NCBI GenBank assembly: GCA_023430315.1
Contig: JAEZAW010000143.1
Coordinates: forward strand, 1-64,000
Origin: Pseudomonadota bacterium
Lineage (GTDB): Bacteria; Pseudomonadota; Alphaproteobacteria; Rhizobiales; Hyphomicrobiaceae
DNA: 64,000 nt
Direction: 5' to 3'
Shown here: one piece after another, positions 33,574 through 42,879 of the stretch
How positions within the stretch are numbered: position 1 is the stretch's first letter
How the letters are laid out: every line of letters starts with the position of its first letter
Made by a program: the position numbers and the translations under genes
Notes under the pieces: generated by a model
The model's input: the letters and a program-made list of their open reading frames with translations, nothing else
Told to the model about the DNA's origin: nothing
The model's database searches: none

Positions 33574-34557
33574 CTAGCGTGTCCGCGCGAGCGGAAGCTT
33601 GGTGCCTGTGAAGGCGCGTTCGAGCACGATCTGCTTGCTGAAGCGAAACAATCTCGCGGGTCGACCACCAGTCTCGGATGACATCTCTCCCGTCTCCTCG
33701 ATCAGATCCTGCTGCTCGAGAGAGCGCCGGAAGTTCTGCTTGTGCAGCAACTGGCCCGAGATGCCCTCGACGGCCTGCTGGAGCTGAAGGAGCGTGAAGG
33801 TTTCGGGCATCAGCTCGAAGATGACAGGGCGATACTTGATCTTTGCGCGCAGACGCGCGACTCCCGTTGCCAGAATTCTTCGATGATCGTGCAGCATTGG
33901 CTCACCCGCTATCGGCGTCGCTTCTGCGGCACTCTTGGTGAGTGCTTCTGGCACTTGGCCGGCTTCATAAAGCAATTCATAGCGCTGAAGGACCAATTCC
34001 GCGTTCCACGGATGTCCGCCTTGCCCAAACACGACGTCGATCCGTTGTGCGCGCTCGGTTTGGGTTGCCTTGTCGCTCGCCTGCCTGACCCAGCCACGTA
34101 GCCGCGGTACGATAAGTTTTTCGATGAGCTTCCCATCTGACTGGCGCAGGTCCTCCCAAGGAAAGTAGCGATACCAGCTCCGCCAGGTGGCGGCGTATCG
34201 TCGTGATGCGCTGGCTTCGCGCGTCAGACCCAGATAGCTGATCGAGATGATCCGCCGATCGGTGTTGCCGTCGGTGCGATCCCGATCGGCGAACGTATAG
34301 AGCTGCTCCATGTAGCCGACGGGATGATGTGTTTGCCGCTCAACCCAAGTGCGTAGGCTCGACTGCAGCGAGCGATCACCTGATCCGAAAGGGCCGGAAG
34401 GCAGCGAGCGACCATCGTTGATCGTCAGGACGCGAGGCTCGTCGTCGCTCACGGCAGCGAGCACGGCGATCAGCTCCGGCGAGGCAAAGCCGTCACGTTC
34501 GTGCGCCGGTAAGCGCTGTTTCCTGGCCTTGTCATTGCGAGGTGGAGGTGCGCGCAT
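33574..34557 (-). CDS. nadQ: NadQ-type NAD biosynthesis regulator (Nudix-like sensor plus winged helix)
   Basis: The 327-residue protein matches the alphaproteobacterial NadQ group (COG4111) as I recall it. Residues ~20-200 form a Nudix-related domain lacking the catalytic Nudix box (VLTINDG, SLRTWVERQTHHPVGYMEQLYTFADR in pieces, SISYLGL). The C-terminal third is a winged helix (EGISGQLLHKQNFRRSLEQQDLIEETG). Such proteins sense NAD status and repress nadA-nadB-nadC operons. It is immediately upstream of nadA on the same strand. Confidence 0.8.
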   Translation of the reverse strand: MRAPPPRNDKARKQRLPAHERDGFASPELIAVLAAVSDDEPRVLTINDGRSLPSGPFGSGDRSLQSSLRTWVERQTHHPVGYMEQLYTFADRDRTDGNTDRRIISISYLGLTREASASRRYAATWRSWYRYFPWEDLRQSDGKLIEKLIVPRLRGWVRQASDKATQTERAQRIDVVFGQGGHPWNAELVLQRYELLYEAGQVPEALTKSAAEATPIAGEPMLHDHRRILATGVARLRAKIKYRPVIFELMPETFTLLQLQQAVEGISGQLLHKQNFRRSLEQQDLIEETGEMSSETGGRPARLFRFSKQIVLERAFTGTKLPLARTR

Positions 34558-34921
34558 TTTCGAAACCGGGCGAATGCAGATTGTTGCGATGATACTTCAA
34601 TTGTGGCCGTTGGGTTTACTCTCGCGTTCTTATAAGGCTAAGAGGCAAAGCCGACATTTTTGGCGTTCGAGCGTCGAGAAATCCTGGGTCCCTCTTGCGC
34701 CCTGGCCGTGTGGACTGTTGATCAGTCGAGAAACAGGCAGGGCGCTACCGGTAGGTGGCTTGAACGGCTTCTGCCGCGCGGGAAGGATCGACGAGCCGGT
34801 ATGGCCCGTAACGGCACACCCGAGCCGGCCATCGAACCAATAATAGGTGACGACATCGCCATCCCGACGGCGTTGTGAGAGCCTTTTGCGAAGGCGCGAT
34901 AGGCAGCCATAGCATCGATGT
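34558..34921. other. Gap upstream of nadQ, no intact gene
   Basis: These 364 bases contain only short unrecognised frames. Near 34720-34860 the minus strand reads DGDVVTYYWFDGRLGCAV in a broken frame, which looks protein-derived but cannot be assigned. The region is followed by a regulator fragment, so it appears to be decayed sequence. Confidence 0.4.
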
Positions 34922-34999
34922 CAGACGACGATCGACGAGATCGCCGAGCGCGCCGATATCTCCAAGCCTAGCTTCTTTGACGACTACTTGATGGTGTAG
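34922..34999 (+). pseudogene. Fragment of a TetR-family regulator
   Basis: In frame, QTTIDEIAERADISKPSFFD is the recognition-helix part of a TetR DNA-binding domain (compare TT.DEIA..A.VS..TFF.YF). A stop at 34910-34912 and the TAG at 34997-34999 bound it, and no N-terminal start or C-terminal ligand domain remains. It overlaps the end of the metal-efflux gene on the opposite strand by about 16 bases. Confidence 0.65.
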
Positions 35000-35346
35000 C
35001 GGGCGGTCAGTGCATCGCCATGATCGTCCTTGCCGCTGACGACGACGATCGCGCCCGAGCCAACCGGCGCGTTGAGCTTGCCGACCAGCTTCTTGTTCTC
35101 GATGTCGACCAGGGACACTGTGGTGCTCTTTCCTCCCTGCTGAACGATCGCGCGCAGGCTGACGCCTTTCGAGCTGTGCACCTTGCCATGATCGATGATG
35201 TAGACGGTCAACTCGCTGGGCGTGACGACGAGCTCCAATTCGTGACCCGCTTTTCCGGCAAGCATCCCGCCGTTTGGGCCCGCCTTCTGCGCGAGCGCAG
35301 CGGGGATGAGCATCACCGTGAACAGGAGTGTCAGGATCATTTTCAT
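34984..35346 (-). CDS. Small periplasmic protein of the metal-efflux operon
   Basis: A 120-residue protein with a signal peptide (about 1-20), then AGPNGGMLAGKAGHELELVV, HGKVHSSKGVSLRAIVQQ and DDHGDALTARYTIK. The pattern of Gly-Gly-Met and scattered His occurs in small proteins that travel with heavy-metal RND pumps and probably bind the metal in the periplasm. The ATG at 35346 is favoured because GGAGAAG lies just before it; 35358 and 35340 are alternatives. It follows the pump gene after about 35 bases. Confidence 0.7.
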   Translation of the reverse strand: MKMILTLLFTVMLIPAALAQKAGPNGGMLAGKAGHELELVVTPSELTVYIIDHGKVHSSKGVSLRAIVQQGGKSTTVSLVDIENKKLVGKLNAPVGSGAIVVVSGKDDHGDALTARYTIK

Positions 35347-35380
35347 TGTCTTCTCCATGTGGTTGGAAAGTTCGCTTTTG

Positions 35381-38300
35381 TCAGAAGGCCTCGGTCATTC
35401 CGCTCGGCGCGCTCGATGCCGCGCCTGACGAGCCGCGATCTGCCGCACGAGCCTCGGCAATGCGCTGAAGTGGCTTCTCGCCGAAGCGGAGGAACATCAG
35501 AGGCGTGAGGATGGTATCGATAAGTGTTGCGCTGATGAGGCCGCCGAAGATCGTCACGGCCACGGGATGGAGTATCTCGCGCCCCGGCTCGCCTGCGCCG
35601 AACAGAAGCGGCACGAGCGCCAGACCGGCGGCGAGTGCCGTCATGAGCACTGGGCTCAAGCGCTCGAGACTTCCGCGCACGACAAGATCGCGCCCGAATT
35701 TCTCTCCCTCGAGCAAAGCGAGGTTGATGTAGTGGCTGATCTTCAGGATGCCATTGCGGGCCGTGATGCCGGCAAGCGTGATGAAGCCGATCATCGAGGC
35801 GACGGAAAGCGGCTGGCCGGCGAGCCAGAGTGCTATGACACTGCCGATGAGCCCAAGTGGGATGTTGGCAAGGATGATCGCGGCGAGCACCGGCGACTGG
35901 TAGCGCTGGTACAGGACCATGAAGATCAGGGCGAGTGATACGAGCGAGAGAATGCCGATGACCAGCGCGGCCTCTTCCTGTGCCTTGAAGGTCCCCTCGA
36001 GCTCCGTGACGTAGCCGCGTGGCAACGACGTCTCGGACACGATGCGTCGCACATCGGCGACGATCGCGGCCATATCCCGCTGGCCGTCGCCGTTTGCCGA
36101 CACGACAATGCGTCGCTGGCCATTCTCGCGCAGGATCTGATTGGGCCCGTCACCCTCCTCGATCGTCGCGAGCTTGCGCAAGGGTACGAAGCCCAGAGGC
36201 GTAGAGACGAGGAGATCTTCGAGCCCGGTCGTAGAACGATTGGCATCAGAGATGCGCATCACGACATCGAAGCGGCGATTTCCTTCGACGATCTGCGAGA
36301 CATCGCGCCCGCTCGACAGGCCTTCGAGTGCCTCCGTCAGCGCGGCCGGCGTTATGCCGTAGAGAGAGGCACGCTCGTAGTCCGGCGTCACCTTGAGCTG
36401 CGGGATGAGGACCTGCTTCTCGACTTGGAGATCGACAAGGCCAGGAACGACTTGCAGTCGCGTCCGCAGCAGTGACGCGAGCGTGCGCAGCGTATCGAGA
36501 TCCTCGCCGTAGATCTTGACGGCAAGCTGCGCGCGGACTCCGGACAGCATGTGATCCAGCCGATGAGCAATGGGCTGACCGATGGCGACCGACATCGGGA
36601 GCACTTCCAAGCGCCGGCGGATATCGTTGTAGACCGCCTCCTTCGGCCGCTCCGAACGTGCCAGGTCCACATCGAGCTCGGAATTGTGGACGCCCTCCGC
36701 GTGCTCATCGAGCTCGGCACGTCCCGTGCGCCGACCGACGGTTTTCACTTCTGGAACCTGCATGACGAGACGCTCGGCGATCTGACCCAGCCGATCGGAC
36801 TCGGCGAGCGAGATGCCGGGATTGAACTGCAGATTGACGAGCAGCGTGCCCTCATTGAATGGCGGCAGGAATGCGCGCGGCAGAAGCACCGCGCCGATGA
36901 CCGCAACAATCACGCCTGCACCGATGACCGACACGACCGTGCGCCCGTGTGCGAAAGTCCAGTCGAGCAGCGCTCGATTGCCGGCTTTGAGCTGGCGCAC
37001 GACGAACGTGTCCTGCTCATGTGCACTCGCCGACCCTGTGAGGAAATAGTACGCGAGGACGGGCGTCAGCGTGATCGACGTCACCAGAGACGCCATGATG
37101 GAGACGATGTAAGCGATGCCGAGCGGCGTAAACAGGCGCCCCTCGATACCGGACAACGCGAACAAGGGTACGAACACGAGCACGATGATCAGCGTCGCGT
37201 AGAAGATGCCCGAGCGCACTTCGTGGCTCGCCGCCGCTACAACTTGAAGTATCGGTTTGGGATCGGGCTTCGATCGGTTCTCCCTGAGACGGCGCATGAT
37301 GTTCTCGATGCCGACCACGGCATCGTCGACGAGCTCGCCGATCGCGATGGCAAAGCCGCCGAGCGTCATCGTGTTGATGGAGAGTCCGAAGTATTTGAAG
37401 ACGAGGATGGTCATCAGAATCGATACGGGGATCGCCGTCAGCGCAATCAGCGTCGCGCGTATGTTGAGAAGAAACAGCATGAGGATCACGGCGACGACCA
37501 CGGCGGCCTCCACCAGTACGCTCTTGACGTTGCTGATGGAGGTTTCGATGAAGGTCGCCTGACGGAACTGGATCTGGTCCGCCTTCACGCCTGCCGGCAG
37601 AGTTCTCTGGATGTCCGCGAGCTGCTTCTCGATGAGCTTGGTGACGGCGACCGTGTCGGCAGTTGGCTGCTTCTGCACACCGATGATGACAGCTTTTTCG
37701 GCCATGTAGCCGGCATCGCCACGCTTGGGCCGGGGTGCGAAGTCGACATCCGCCACCTGCCGCAGCAAGGTATTCTGCCCCTGCCGCGACACGACGACCA
37801 CGTTGCGGAGATCCTCCAATCTCTGCGTGAGGCCAATGTTGCGGATCAGGTACTCGCGGGCGTGCTGATCGACAAAGCCGCCACCGGTGTTGCCGCCGAA
37901 CTGACGGACCGCGGCCTCGATCTGCTGCGGCGTGATATCCAGCTGGTTCATCATCTGGATATTGGGGATGATGCGATACTGGCGAACTTCGCCCCCGATC
38001 GGTATTACCTGCGACACGCCGGGTATGGTGAGGAGCTGCGGACGGATCACAAAGTCCGCGATCTCCCGCAGCTCCATAGCGGCGTTGCCATTCTGTCCTG
38101 TGACCGCGATGAGCATGATCTCGCCCATGATCGATGAGATCGGGCCCATCTGCGGCTGAACGTTCGCCGGCAATCGGCTTTGGACGAGGGACAGTCTCTC
38201 GGCCACCTGCTGGCGCGCACGAAAGATCTCGGTGTCCCAGCCGAACTCGACATAGACGATGGAGAGGCCGACACCGGATACCGAGCGCACGCGCGTCGCG

Positions 38301-38533
38301 CCCGGCATCCCGTTCATCGCGGTTTCGATTGGATAGGTGACGAGCTGCTCGACCTCCTGCGGTGCGAGACCGTGCGCCTCGCTCATGAGCACGACCGTCG
38401 GACGATTGAGGTCGGGGAACACGTCGACCGGCAGCCGCGGCAGCACGAAGCTGCCATAGACAATCAGGATGAACGAGGCGGCGAGAACGAAGAGCCTGTT
38501 CTTCAGGCTTTGCGTGACGAGAAAGTTGAACAC
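35381..38533 (-). CDS. Heavy-metal efflux RND transporter, inner-membrane pump (CzcA/CusA family)
   Basis: The 1050-residue pump has the RND plan of twelve transmembrane helices with two large periplasmic loops. Heavy-metal (HME) hallmarks are FGWDTEIFRARQQVAERL, the TM4 motif GELVDDAVVGIEN and the C-terminal NGILKISHYINLALLEG. It expels divalent or monovalent metal cations using the proton gradient; which metal cannot be told. It begins with GTG after GGGAGGGGC and follows the adaptor gene by 15 bases. No outer-membrane factor gene is in the operon. Confidence 0.93.
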   Translation of the reverse strand: MFNFLVTQSLKNRLFVLAASFILIVYGSFVLPRLPVDVFPDLNRPTVVLMSEAHGLAPQEVEQLVTYPIETAMNGMPGATRVRSVSGVGLSIVYVEFGWDTEIFRARQQVAERLSLVQSRLPANVQPQMGPISSIMGEIMLIAVTGQNGNAAMELREIADFVIRPQLLTIPGVSQVIPIGGEVRQYRIIPNIQMMNQLDITPQQIEAAVRQFGGNTGGGFVDQHAREYLIRNIGLTQRLEDLRNVVVVSRQGQNTLLRQVADVDFAPRPKRGDAGYMAEKAVIIGVQKQPTADTVAVTKLIEKQLADIQRTLPAGVKADQIQFRQATFIETSISNVKSVLVEAAVVVAVILMLFLLNIRATLIALTAIPVSILMTILVFKYFGLSINTMTLGGFAIAIGELVDDAVVGIENIMRRLRENRSKPDPKPILQVVAAASHEVRSGIFYATLIIVLVFVPLFALSGIEGRLFTPLGIAYIVSIMASLVTSITLTPVLAYYFLTGSASAHEQDTFVVRQLKAGNRALLDWTFAHGRTVVSVIGAGVIVAVIGAVLLPRAFLPPFNEGTLLVNLQFNPGISLAESDRLGQIAERLVMQVPEVKTVGRRTGRAELDEHAEGVHNSELDVDLARSERPKEAVYNDIRRRLEVLPMSVAIGQPIAHRLDHMLSGVRAQLAVKIYGEDLDTLRTLASLLRTRLQVVPGLVDLQVEKQVLIPQLKVTPDYERASLYGITPAALTEALEGLSSGRDVSQIVEGNRRFDVVMRISDANRSTTGLEDLLVSTPLGFVPLRKLATIEEGDGPNQILRENGQRRIVVSANGDGQRDMAAIVADVRRIVSETSLPRGYVTELEGTFKAQEEAALVIGILSLVSLALIFMVLYQRYQSPVLAAIILANIPLGLIGSVIALWLAGQPLSVASMIGFITLAGITARNGILKISHYINLALLEGEKFGRDLVVRGSLERLSPVLMTALAAGLALVPLLFGAGEPGREILHPVAVTIFGGLISATLIDTILTPLMFLRFGEKPLQRIAEARAADRGSSGAASSAPSGMTEAF

Positions 38534-38548
38534 GTGATGCCCCTCCCG

Positions 38549-40252
38549 TCAGCGCACTTGATTGACGAGCTGAGCGCCTTGGACGACGATCTTGTCGCCT
38601 CCAGTGACGCCGGCGAGGATCAACACGGATCCCGCATCGAATGGCTCGAAGCGAATGGGCTTTGGCTGGAACACCTCGGGTTCCTTGTGGCTGAAGACCA
38701 CCATCTGGCCATTCGGCGCCTGAGCTACAGCCGCACGCGGCAAGATGATGCCCGTGACCGGTGCGCCAGCGCGCCCTGTTATCGTGACAGGCGTGCCGAC
38801 GTTCAAAGCCGGATTTGGGTCGAGCACCTCGAACGAGAGCAACGAGTATTGCTGCTGGAGCGATCGGCTCCTGCCGACAAAGCGCAGGCGGGATTTCACA
38901 TTGTCGCCGCTGACGGATATGGCGCCATCGATCTCCTCACCATTGAGCTGGTCGAAGGCGAGCGCCTCCACCATCAGACTCTTGGGATCGACGATCGTAA
39001 AGAGCGCATCCGATTGCGAGACAACCTGGCCAGCGACAACGCGAACGGCGGTGATGACGCCATCGACAGGCGCGCGCAGCTCCTCCGGCTGAATGCGTGC
39101 AGCGAGCAGCTCCTGCCGGCGCTTGAGATAGCCCTCGAGCTGGATGCGGGTTTCGTCCACGAGTGCTGGCGCGACGACATTGCTACGCAGTAGGCTCTCC
39201 TGGCGTGAGAGCTTGGTCCGCGCGAGTGCGATCTGCTGGTCCAGCTCGCCGAGTGTCTGCGTCATGTCCGACGCATCCTTGGAAATGAAGGACGGCGCGA
39301 CGCTGCCCATCACGTCGCCGGCTTTCACGCTCGTTCCAATCAGAAGGACGCCCTCGCGTGGCGGAATGAAGCGCCCCTGGATCGTGCTCTGGACGACGCC
39401 GCTCCGATTGGGATTGGCGACGATGCGCCCAGCAAAGCGGACCGTGCGCGTGGTCGTTTCCGGCGCCAGGACGCGCGTGCGGATCTCGAGAAGTCGCTGT
39501 GATGGTTTCGGGAGGAAGATGCTGCCGTCGGGTTGCCGCTGTGGCGCATTGCCATTCGTGCCTGCACCGGCAGCCGGGCCATGATTGTGCCCTGGATCCG
39601 CTAGCGCCACAGTCGACCCGATGACGATGCCGCCGAGCAACAGCACGGCAGCTGCGAGGCTGCGTCGGCGGCCATTGAGGAGCAATCCCAGACCCACGAT
39701 GCCGAGCGCGCCGCCGCCGGCCCAGCCGAGTAGTTTCGCCGTTGGCGCCAGATGGTCCTTCAAGTGCGCCCAAACAGTATGATCGAAGCCCAATGAACCA
39801 GAGTTCGACGAGGGGATGCTGAGCGATCCGACGAGTAGATCCGTGCTTGTGCCATCCGTGATGCTTACGAGTACTTCGTGGCCACCTGCACTCCTGAGTT
39901 TGGGTGACACGACTTCGTAGGTTCCGTTCTTCTGCAACTCAGCCTGCATCGGAACGCCATCGACGGTCACTTCGAGCGTCGCCGATGTTACGGGCGCATT
40001 GTCGGCAAAGCGGTCGAGATAGATCACGAGAACCTCGCCCTCGAGGATGCCGACGAGCTGATAGCTCTCGGACATCGCCGTCACGCGCGGCAAAGTCGGG
40101 CTGGATGTGGTGTTCGCTGCAGGGCCGTGGTCGTGGCCCTCGTGAGCCCGCGCCCACTGGCCAGCCTGCAACTGAAGAACGAGTGCGACGGCAAGCACGC
40201 CACATGCGTATGCGAGCGTGCGGAGACGCACGGCACGACCAAAATTGATCAT
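38549..40252 (-). CDS. RND efflux periplasmic adaptor subunit with extended N terminus
   Basis: A 567-residue membrane-fusion protein. The adaptor core is residues ~240-567 (EIRTRVLAPETTTRTVRF, a coiled coil around 325-375, LRAPVDGVITAVRVVAGQVV lipoyl half-motif, VEALAFDQLNG). The first ~215 residues are extra: a signal segment, His-rich HEGHDHG, a beta-domain and two membrane helices (~170-215), then a second His-rich DPGHNHG. The His clusters suggest metal binding. The fused N-terminal region is seen in some metal adaptors and may present metal to the pump. Confidence 0.88.
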   Translation of the reverse strand: MINFGRAVRLRTLAYACGVLAVALVLQLQAGQWARAHEGHDHGPAANTTSSPTLPRVTAMSESYQLVGILEGEVLVIYLDRFADNAPVTSATLEVTVDGVPMQAELQKNGTYEVVSPKLRSAGGHEVLVSITDGTSTDLLVGSLSIPSSNSGSLGFDHTVWAHLKDHLAPTAKLLGWAGGGALGIVGLGLLLNGRRRSLAAAVLLLGGIVIGSTVALADPGHNHGPAAGAGTNGNAPQRQPDGSIFLPKPSQRLLEIRTRVLAPETTTRTVRFAGRIVANPNRSGVVQSTIQGRFIPPREGVLLIGTSVKAGDVMGSVAPSFISKDASDMTQTLGELDQQIALARTKLSRQESLLRSNVVAPALVDETRIQLEGYLKRRQELLAARIQPEELRAPVDGVITAVRVVAGQVVSQSDALFTIVDPKSLMVEALAFDQLNGEEIDGAISVSGDNVKSRLRFVGRSRSLQQQYSLLSFEVLDPNPALNVGTPVTITGRAGAPVTGIILPRAAVAQAPNGQMVVFSHKEPEVFQPKPIRFEPFDAGSVLILAGVTGGDKIVVQGAQLVNQVR

Positions 40253-40300
40253 GAGAAGTATCCGTTCAGAAGGTCATCAGGCCTGCTGGCCTGGGGCGAC

Positions 40301-40702
40301 TCAGATCTGAACGGTGGTTCTAGGTGGCCTGTCGAGGGAGGACGGCAACGAGCTCTGGCGGCCGTAGTTGGGCGTATAGAAACGCTCGGCCTCCAAGAGA
40401 GAAGGCGACGTCATGCTGCTCGTCGTCAGGACGGCGGTACCAACATGGCACTGCAAGTCGGCGCAGCAGGGATGCGTGGCTTTGTTGACGTCGCGCTCTG
40501 AGATTGGAGCCTGGCTGTCGTGATGGCGGTTAGACGCCTCGACGTCTGCGACGGAAACAGAAACACGCTCGCCAGCGTGCGTGTGGTGCGTTCCTTCGGA
40601 AGCATGAGCCATGCTGCCCAGGGTCGCTACAAGCGCGAAGAGGAGGGCCATAGCCTGCGCTACGAGCCGTCCACCACGAGTATGTCGCACCAATCGCCGC
40701 AT
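40301..40702 (-). CDS. Small exported His/Cys-containing protein, first gene of the metal-efflux operon
   Basis: The 133-residue protein has an N-terminal hydrophobic signal (about 10-34), then His-rich HHTHAGERVS and a Cys-rich HPCCADLQCHV segment. The C terminus ends in SLDRPPRT, similar to small proteins preceding heavy-metal efflux genes. Histidines and cysteines make metal binding likely. The ATG at 40702 has AAGG upstream; a GTG at 40708 is also possible. No recognised family name. Confidence 0.6.
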   Translation of the reverse strand: MRRLVRHTRGGRLVAQAMALLFALVATLGSMAHASEGTHHTHAGERVSVSVADVEASNRHHDSQAPISERDVNKATHPCCADLQCHVGTAVLTTSSMTSPSLLEAERFYTPNYGRQSSLPSSLDRPPRTTVQI

Positions 40703-40860
40703 CGACACCTTGAGCTAGAACCGAAGGGCGAGAATGCACTGCGGCAAGCCATTGAGCAACTAAGGCTAGTCTCGCTTTATGGCAAGAGTGGGCAATTCGG
40801 TGAGACTTTATCGGACAGGCGCGCCCAAGGGCGAGAGCTTCTTGATCTGTCCGAAATTGG

Positions 40861-41325
40861 CTAGTGGCGGATGCGGGTCTTGGTGGCCGCGAGCTTAAGG
40901 CTAAGTGTCGTGATCTCGGCCGGTCCGGCAATCTGCTCATTCCCGGTGACAGGTTCGAGACGTGTAGTGCCGTCCGTTCCACCAACTAACACCGCCGGCT
41001 TTTGAGGTCCTGTCTCGGAGCGATAGGTTCCTTCGAGTAGCGGCGCCTTGCCGGCCTGAATCGCCACTACGCTCCAGACGAAGACATGCTTGCCGACCGG
41101 AAATGCACCCGACTTGGTGCTCGCCAGGCCAGAATAGTCGCTGGACATTCCAGCGAGCGTTTTGAAATCACACGACAGCTCCGCAGTGCTTCCGGGCTTA
41201 TTGGCGGCACTGGAAACAGTGCAGGTCAAAGTTCCGGAGGCGGTAACGGTTGGCTGTGTGGATCCGGGACTGCTCGCAACACACGCCAGTAAGGTAGCGC
41301 CTCCAATCGAAAGAACGTGCTTCAT
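40861..41325 (-). CDS. DUF992 family secreted protein
   Basis: A 154-residue protein with a signal peptide (about 1-23). DUF992 features: GTLTCTVSSA, ELSCDFKTLAGMSSDYSG, VFVWSVVAIQAGKAPLLEGTY (in pieces) and VGGTDGTTRLEPV. Two conserved Cys probably form a disulfide. The family is common in Rhizobiales and of unknown function. Confidence 0.85.
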   Translation of the reverse strand: MKHVLSIGGATLLACVASSPGSTQPTVTASGTLTCTVSSAANKPGSTAELSCDFKTLAGMSSDYSGLASTKSGAFPVGKHVFVWSVVAIQAGKAPLLEGTYRSETGPQKPAVLVGGTDGTTRLEPVTGNEQIAGPAEITTLSLKLAATKTRIRH

Positions 41326-41394
41326 GACGTCAGCCTTTCGAGACGGCTACATTTGATAACGACGTTTGCACTCGAAAGCATCGGATGGTCGGCT

Positions 41395-41649
41395 TCACTT
41401 CGTGCCGCCGCGGCCTTTCTGATCGCGAGGATTGCGTTCGGGGTTGGCGGCCTTCGCCAGTTCATCATGGGCCTGCTTTCTCTCGGCTTCCGCTGCCTGT
41501 AGCAATTCGCTCAGCTTCGTGCAGTCGCTGTGGTCTGCCTTCCGGGACGCAATCATGCGCTTGAGCATATCGGCGCGAGCCGAGGCCACGTTGAATTGCC
41601 GATGAAGCACCTGCACTGGCGTCAGACGCTCGTCTTCTGCAACTCCCAT
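41395..41649 (-). CDS. Small hypothetical coiled-coil protein
   Basis: An 84-residue hydrophilic protein with helical, heptad-like stretches (VASARADMLKRMIASRKADH, LSELLQAAEAERKQAHDEL) and a charged tail ending GRGGTK. Not recognised. Its ATG overlaps the stop of the preceding 62-residue gene by one base (TGATG), indicating a two-gene operon. Confidence 0.55.
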   Translation of the reverse strand: MGVAEDERLTPVQVLHRQFNVASARADMLKRMIASRKADHSDCTKLSELLQAAEAERKQAHDELAKAANPERNPRDQKGRGGTK

Positions 41650-41837
41650 CACGACTGTCCGCCCCGCGCGAGCATTTCGTCACGCTGACGTTCGAGGCTT
41701 CGCATCGAAAGTTCGAGCTGGCGCACGACGCGGCCAAGGAGCGGGTCTTTCGTCGCGTCCTTCTCAGCAAGCTGAGCCAGACGGCGGCGATTGTATTCGA
41801 TGAGGCTGTTGGCAGCGTCGATCGTAAAGCGGGTCAT
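41649..41837 (-). CDS. Small hypothetical helical protein
   Basis: A 62-residue protein, MTRFTIDAANSLIEYNRRR at the N terminus and RQLELSMRSLERQRDEML at the C terminus, predicted to be helical. I placed the start at 41837 because AAAGAGG sits upstream; an in-frame ATG at 41873 is an alternative. Co-transcribed with the next gene; no family recognised. Confidence 0.55.
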   Translation of the reverse strand: MTRFTIDAANSLIEYNRRRLAQLAEKDATKDPLLGRVVRQLELSMRSLERQRDEMLARGGQS

Positions 41838-42291
41838 TGCGTGAACCTCTTTGTGGGGAGTGGAACCTCTCATTCAACGCACCCTCGACCGCTGAGTTCC
41901 CGCTCTTGATCCGATGTTTCGGCGCTCTGCCGGCCGACGCCCTTCGGGCATCACAGGACGCGCGATTGATCGTGGTGCTGCAGCGTCTGAAACGGTTGAC
42001 TTCTCCACGTCCGGGACTGCTCAATTGTGGGCCACGAAACGGATCGCGACATGTGCCGTAAGACTCCGGAAATACCTAAGCATTGCACTGCATTTGTCTC
42101 GATCTCTCAGGCAATATATCAATAACGGAGCGGACCTAATATTCAGATGTGCCCGTAATTGCCTATATGAATAGTAATTCATCTTGAAATATAACACTTA
42201 TTCCGCGACGGAATCTCTGCGCGCGCATCGTTCTTCTTTGACTACGCGTTACTGCATCGAGGCACATCTAGTGCCAGTCAGGAGGAAACAG
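41838..42291. promoter_or_regulatory. Divergent gap, AT-rich in its right half
   Basis: No gene is supported in these 454 bases. The segment 42100-42200 is distinctly AT-rich for this genome and probably contains promoters for the minus-strand pair and for the His-rich protein gene. A TTGACT at 42238-42243 may be a -35 box; I found no convincing -10. Confidence 0.4.
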
Positions 42292-42600
42292 ATGAAACGC
42301 ACGCTTATCGCAGCGTTGGCTGGCGGCTTCGTCGCCCTTGCGGCGGGCGCACTTCCAGCCTCTGCGGCCCCCGCCCTCCCTGCCCCTCCGGTCGCCAAGA
42401 GCGAGGTCGGCCAGGTGGAGCAGGTCAGGCATCGCCGCTGGCACCGCCATAGGCACTACGGTCATCGGCGCTACGGCCATCGCCACTATCGTTGGCGTCA
42501 CCGTCACGCCTATCGCGGCTACTATTGGGGTCCGCGCATTTACTTCGGTATTGGCCCCCGTTGGCATCGCCGTCACTGGCACCACCGACGGTATTGGTAG
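42292..42600 (+). CDS. Secreted His/Arg/Tyr-rich protein
   Basis: The 102-residue protein has a Sec signal peptide (cleavage near residue 25, ASAAPA). The mature half is dominated by His, Arg, Tyr and Trp (WHRHRHYGHRRYGHRHY region, residues ~48-75), with a central YYWGPRIYFGIGP. AGGAGG lies 6 bases before the ATG. Similar short proteins are frequent in Rhizobiales and have no known role; metal binding or interaction with acidic cell-surface polymers is possible. Confidence 0.75.
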   Translation: MKRTLIAALAGGFVALAAGALPASAAPALPAPPVAKSEVGQVEQVRHRRWHRHRHYGHRRYGHRHYRWRHRHAYRGYYWGPRIYFGIGPRWHRRHWHHRRYW

Positions 42601-42617
42601 AAAATAGCTGGTGCCTC

Positions 42618-42653
42618 AGCGGCGCGCGGAGAAGCCATCAACCGCGCGCCGCT
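42618..42653 (+). terminator. Strong hairpin downstream of the His-rich gene
   Basis: AGCGGCGCGCGG (42618-42629) pairs perfectly with CCGCGCGCCGCT (42642-42653) across a 12-base loop, 18 bases after the stop. The following CAATCATTTC is a weak T-tract. Likely terminator or 3'-end stabiliser. Confidence 0.7.
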
Positions 42654-42836
42654 CAATCATTTCATGAGCTGCCGAAATAACATTTGTTAAGTCAGGCGAG
42701 CGGGCCCACGCGCACCGCAGGTGTATTCTCTGATCTGGATTTGTGCTGCCGCGTCATTCATGCAATCGGCGTTCAAAGCCTTTAGTGGGCCTCAATAGCG
42801 CTGCGTATGCACACTCGGCGATGTGCACGTCGCCAA

Positions 42837-42874
42837 GGAACGGGTGGGCATTCGGGGGATTGCCTGCCCGTTCC
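42837..42874 (-). terminator. Terminator-like hairpin after the 55-residue gene
   Basis: GGAACGGGTGGGCA (42837-42850) and TGCCTGCCCGTTCC (42861-42874) form a 14-base stem with two non-Watson-Crick positions and a 10-base loop, 5 bases beyond the stop of the minus-strand small gene. This placement supports that gene being real. Confidence 0.6.
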
Positions 42875-42879
42875 GCCTG

